Source: Neptuniibacter sp048548695
Lineage (GTDB): Bacteria; Pseudomonadota; Gammaproteobacteria; Pseudomonadales; Balneatricaceae
Length of the DNA stretch: 64,000 nt
Reading direction: 5' to 3' (one strand)
Assembly: GCF_048548695.1 (NCBI RefSeq)
Contig: NZ_JBLYIF010000014.1
The notes beneath the pieces are model-generated. The model had not been told where the DNA came from, searched no databases, and worked only from the letters and a program-made list of their open reading frames with translations. The position numbers and the translations under genes are program-made. Position 1 is the first letter of the stretch, and each line of letters opens with the position of its first letter. Of the stretch, positions 63,021 through 64,000 are shown in pieces.

Positions 63021-64000
63021 ATGAAAAAAACACGCACAGAGCAGGACAGCATGGGTACCCTGGAAGTTCCTGCCGACGCCCTATATGGAGCCCAAACACA
63101 GCGCGCCGTCGACAATTTCCCGGTGAGCGGTCAAGCCATGCCAAAGGCGTTTATTCAGGCATTGTTACATATAAAAGCGGCCGCAGCCCGCGCCCACATC
63201 ACACTGGATAAACTGCCGCCACAACTTGGGGAAGCGATTGCCGAAGCCGCAGATCAATTACGTGACAGTCCCCAGCTGATGCAGCACTTCCCGGTGGATA
63301 TCTACCAAACCGGTTCCGGCACCAGCAGTAATATGAATGCAAACGAGGTATTAGCCACGCTGGCCAGCCGTCAGCTGGGGCAACCGGTCTCCGCCAATGA
63401 TCACGTCAATTACGGCCAAAGCAGCAATGACGTGATTCCAACAGCAATCCATGTCAGTGCTGCCCTGTTGCTCGATCAGGCACTTCTGCCTGCCCTCTCC
63501 CACCTCAGTCAGACAATTCGGGATAAAGCCGATCAGGTCAGTGGGGTCATCAAAACCGGACGCACCCATCTAATGGATGCGATGCCAGTGCAACTGAGCC
63601 AGTCCCTAGAGGGTTGGGCAACCCAGATTGACCAGAACCGTTCGCAACTGATTGCACTGCAACCCCTGCTCCACAGCCTGGCTCAGGGCGGGACCGCTGT
63701 GGGCACCGGTGTTAATGCTGCAGAGGGCTTTGCCACAACATTCTGCCAAGTACTCAGTGCAGCCACCGGACTGACCTTTACCCCTGCAGCGAGTTTTTTT
63801 GCTCATATGAGCTCTCAGGATATCGCCGTTGCCTTGTCAGGACAGCTGAAAACCCTGGCGGTGAGTTTAATGAAAATCGCTAACGACCTGCGCTGGATGA
63901 ACTCTGGCCCTCTGGCCGGATTGGCAGAGATTGAACTGGAAGCACTGCAACCCGGCTCGTCCATCATGCCCGGCAAGGTTAATCCAGTCATCCCTGAAGC
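63021..64000 (+). CDS. fumC: Class II fumarate hydratase (truncated by window end)
   Basis: The first about 326 residues of class II fumarase are visible and continue past the window. It interconverts fumarate and malate. It starts MKKTRTEQDSMGTLEVP after a GAGGTGA site at 63021; an in-frame ATG at 63003 precedes it. Conserved blocks are LYGAQTQRAV, GSGTSSNMNANEV, the active-site THLMDAMPVQL and GSSIMPGKVNP. Confidence 0.95.
   Translation, partial: MKKTRTEQDSMGTLEVPADALYGAQTQRAVDNFPVSGQAMPKAFIQALLHIKAAAARAHITLDKLPPQLGEAIAEAADQLRDSPQLMQHFPVDIYQTGSGTSSNMNANEVLATLASRQLGQPVSANDHVNYGQSSNDVIPTAIHVSAALLLDQALLPALSHLSQTIRDKADQVSGVIKTGRTHLMDAMPVQLSQSLEGWATQIDQNRSQLIALQPLLHSLAQGGTAVGTGVNAAEGFATTFCQVLSAATGLTFTPAASFFAHMSSQDIAVALSGQLKTLAVSLMKIANDLRWMNSGPLAGLAEIELEALQPGSSIMPGKVNPVIPE

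Overview
This window looks like a chromosomal segment of a marine-type Gammaproteobacterium, probably near Oceanospirillales/Alteromonadales. The clues are the YdbH/YnbE/YdbL set, LpxR, the OprC-type copper receptor and a NasST/NirBD nitrate assimilation locus. The genus cannot be fixed from sequence alone. No rRNA, tRNA, CRISPR array, prophage or intact IS was seen.

Layout. 0-3 kb: the start of an ftsA-like gene reading out of the window, an AT-rich stretch with three evenly spaced 17-bp palindromes, rmuC and a small membrane protein. 3-8.5 kb (+): an O-methyltransferase pair, then the envelope genes ydbH-ynbE-ydbL, a DsbB-like protein and lpxR. 8.5-13.4 kb (-): an OprC-type TonB receptor, and a two-gene unit encoding a collagen-like/tail-collar secreted protein and a subtilisin-CUB protease. 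13.7-16.6 kb: gcvP. 16.7-22.9 kb (-): two c-type cytochromes, two small His/Met-rich exported proteins, a Deg protease, an HDOD protein and a YbaN protein.

23-48.4 kb is a nitrate assimilation region. It holds nasA (-), nasT-nasS, nrtA-nrtB-nrtD, narK, a PP2C-kinase fusion, then nirB-nirD. A four-gene sensory operon on the opposite strand (CheB-CheR-PAS, PAS-GGDEF-degenerate EAL, response regulator, hybrid histidine kinase) sits between the kinase and nirB. The regulation can be read from the DNA. The nrtA, narK and nirB leaders each carry a hairpin with an AnnGnn hexaloop (P1), then a second hairpin with the hexaloop AAAGGC (P2). The P2 sequence is also the 5' arm of an intrinsic terminator. 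This is the architecture of ANTAR-dependent antitermination, and nasT encodes the ANTAR protein and nasS its presumed nitrate sensor. The nrtA and nirB leaders are each preceded by a good sigma-54 -24/-12 element, and nasT by a weaker one. So nitrogen limitation (sigma-54, presumably NtrC) would start transcription and nitrate/nitrite (NasS-NasT) would let it proceed. NirB is unusual: an extra NasC-like FAD/NAD(P)H reductase module is fused in frame before a complete NirB.

48.4-64 kb: an MTHFR-like protein, a 55-aa YqaE/Pmp3 protein, and an AT-richer block on the minus strand (NosR/NirI-like flavin/iron-sulfur membrane protein, membrane-bound regulator with a C-terminal OmpR-type DNA-binding domain, unknown helical protein). 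Next comes an MMPL transporter / LolA-like / outer-membrane barrel operon, then a retropepsin-like protease with a DUF945 protein, yciH, dgt, and fumC running off the end.
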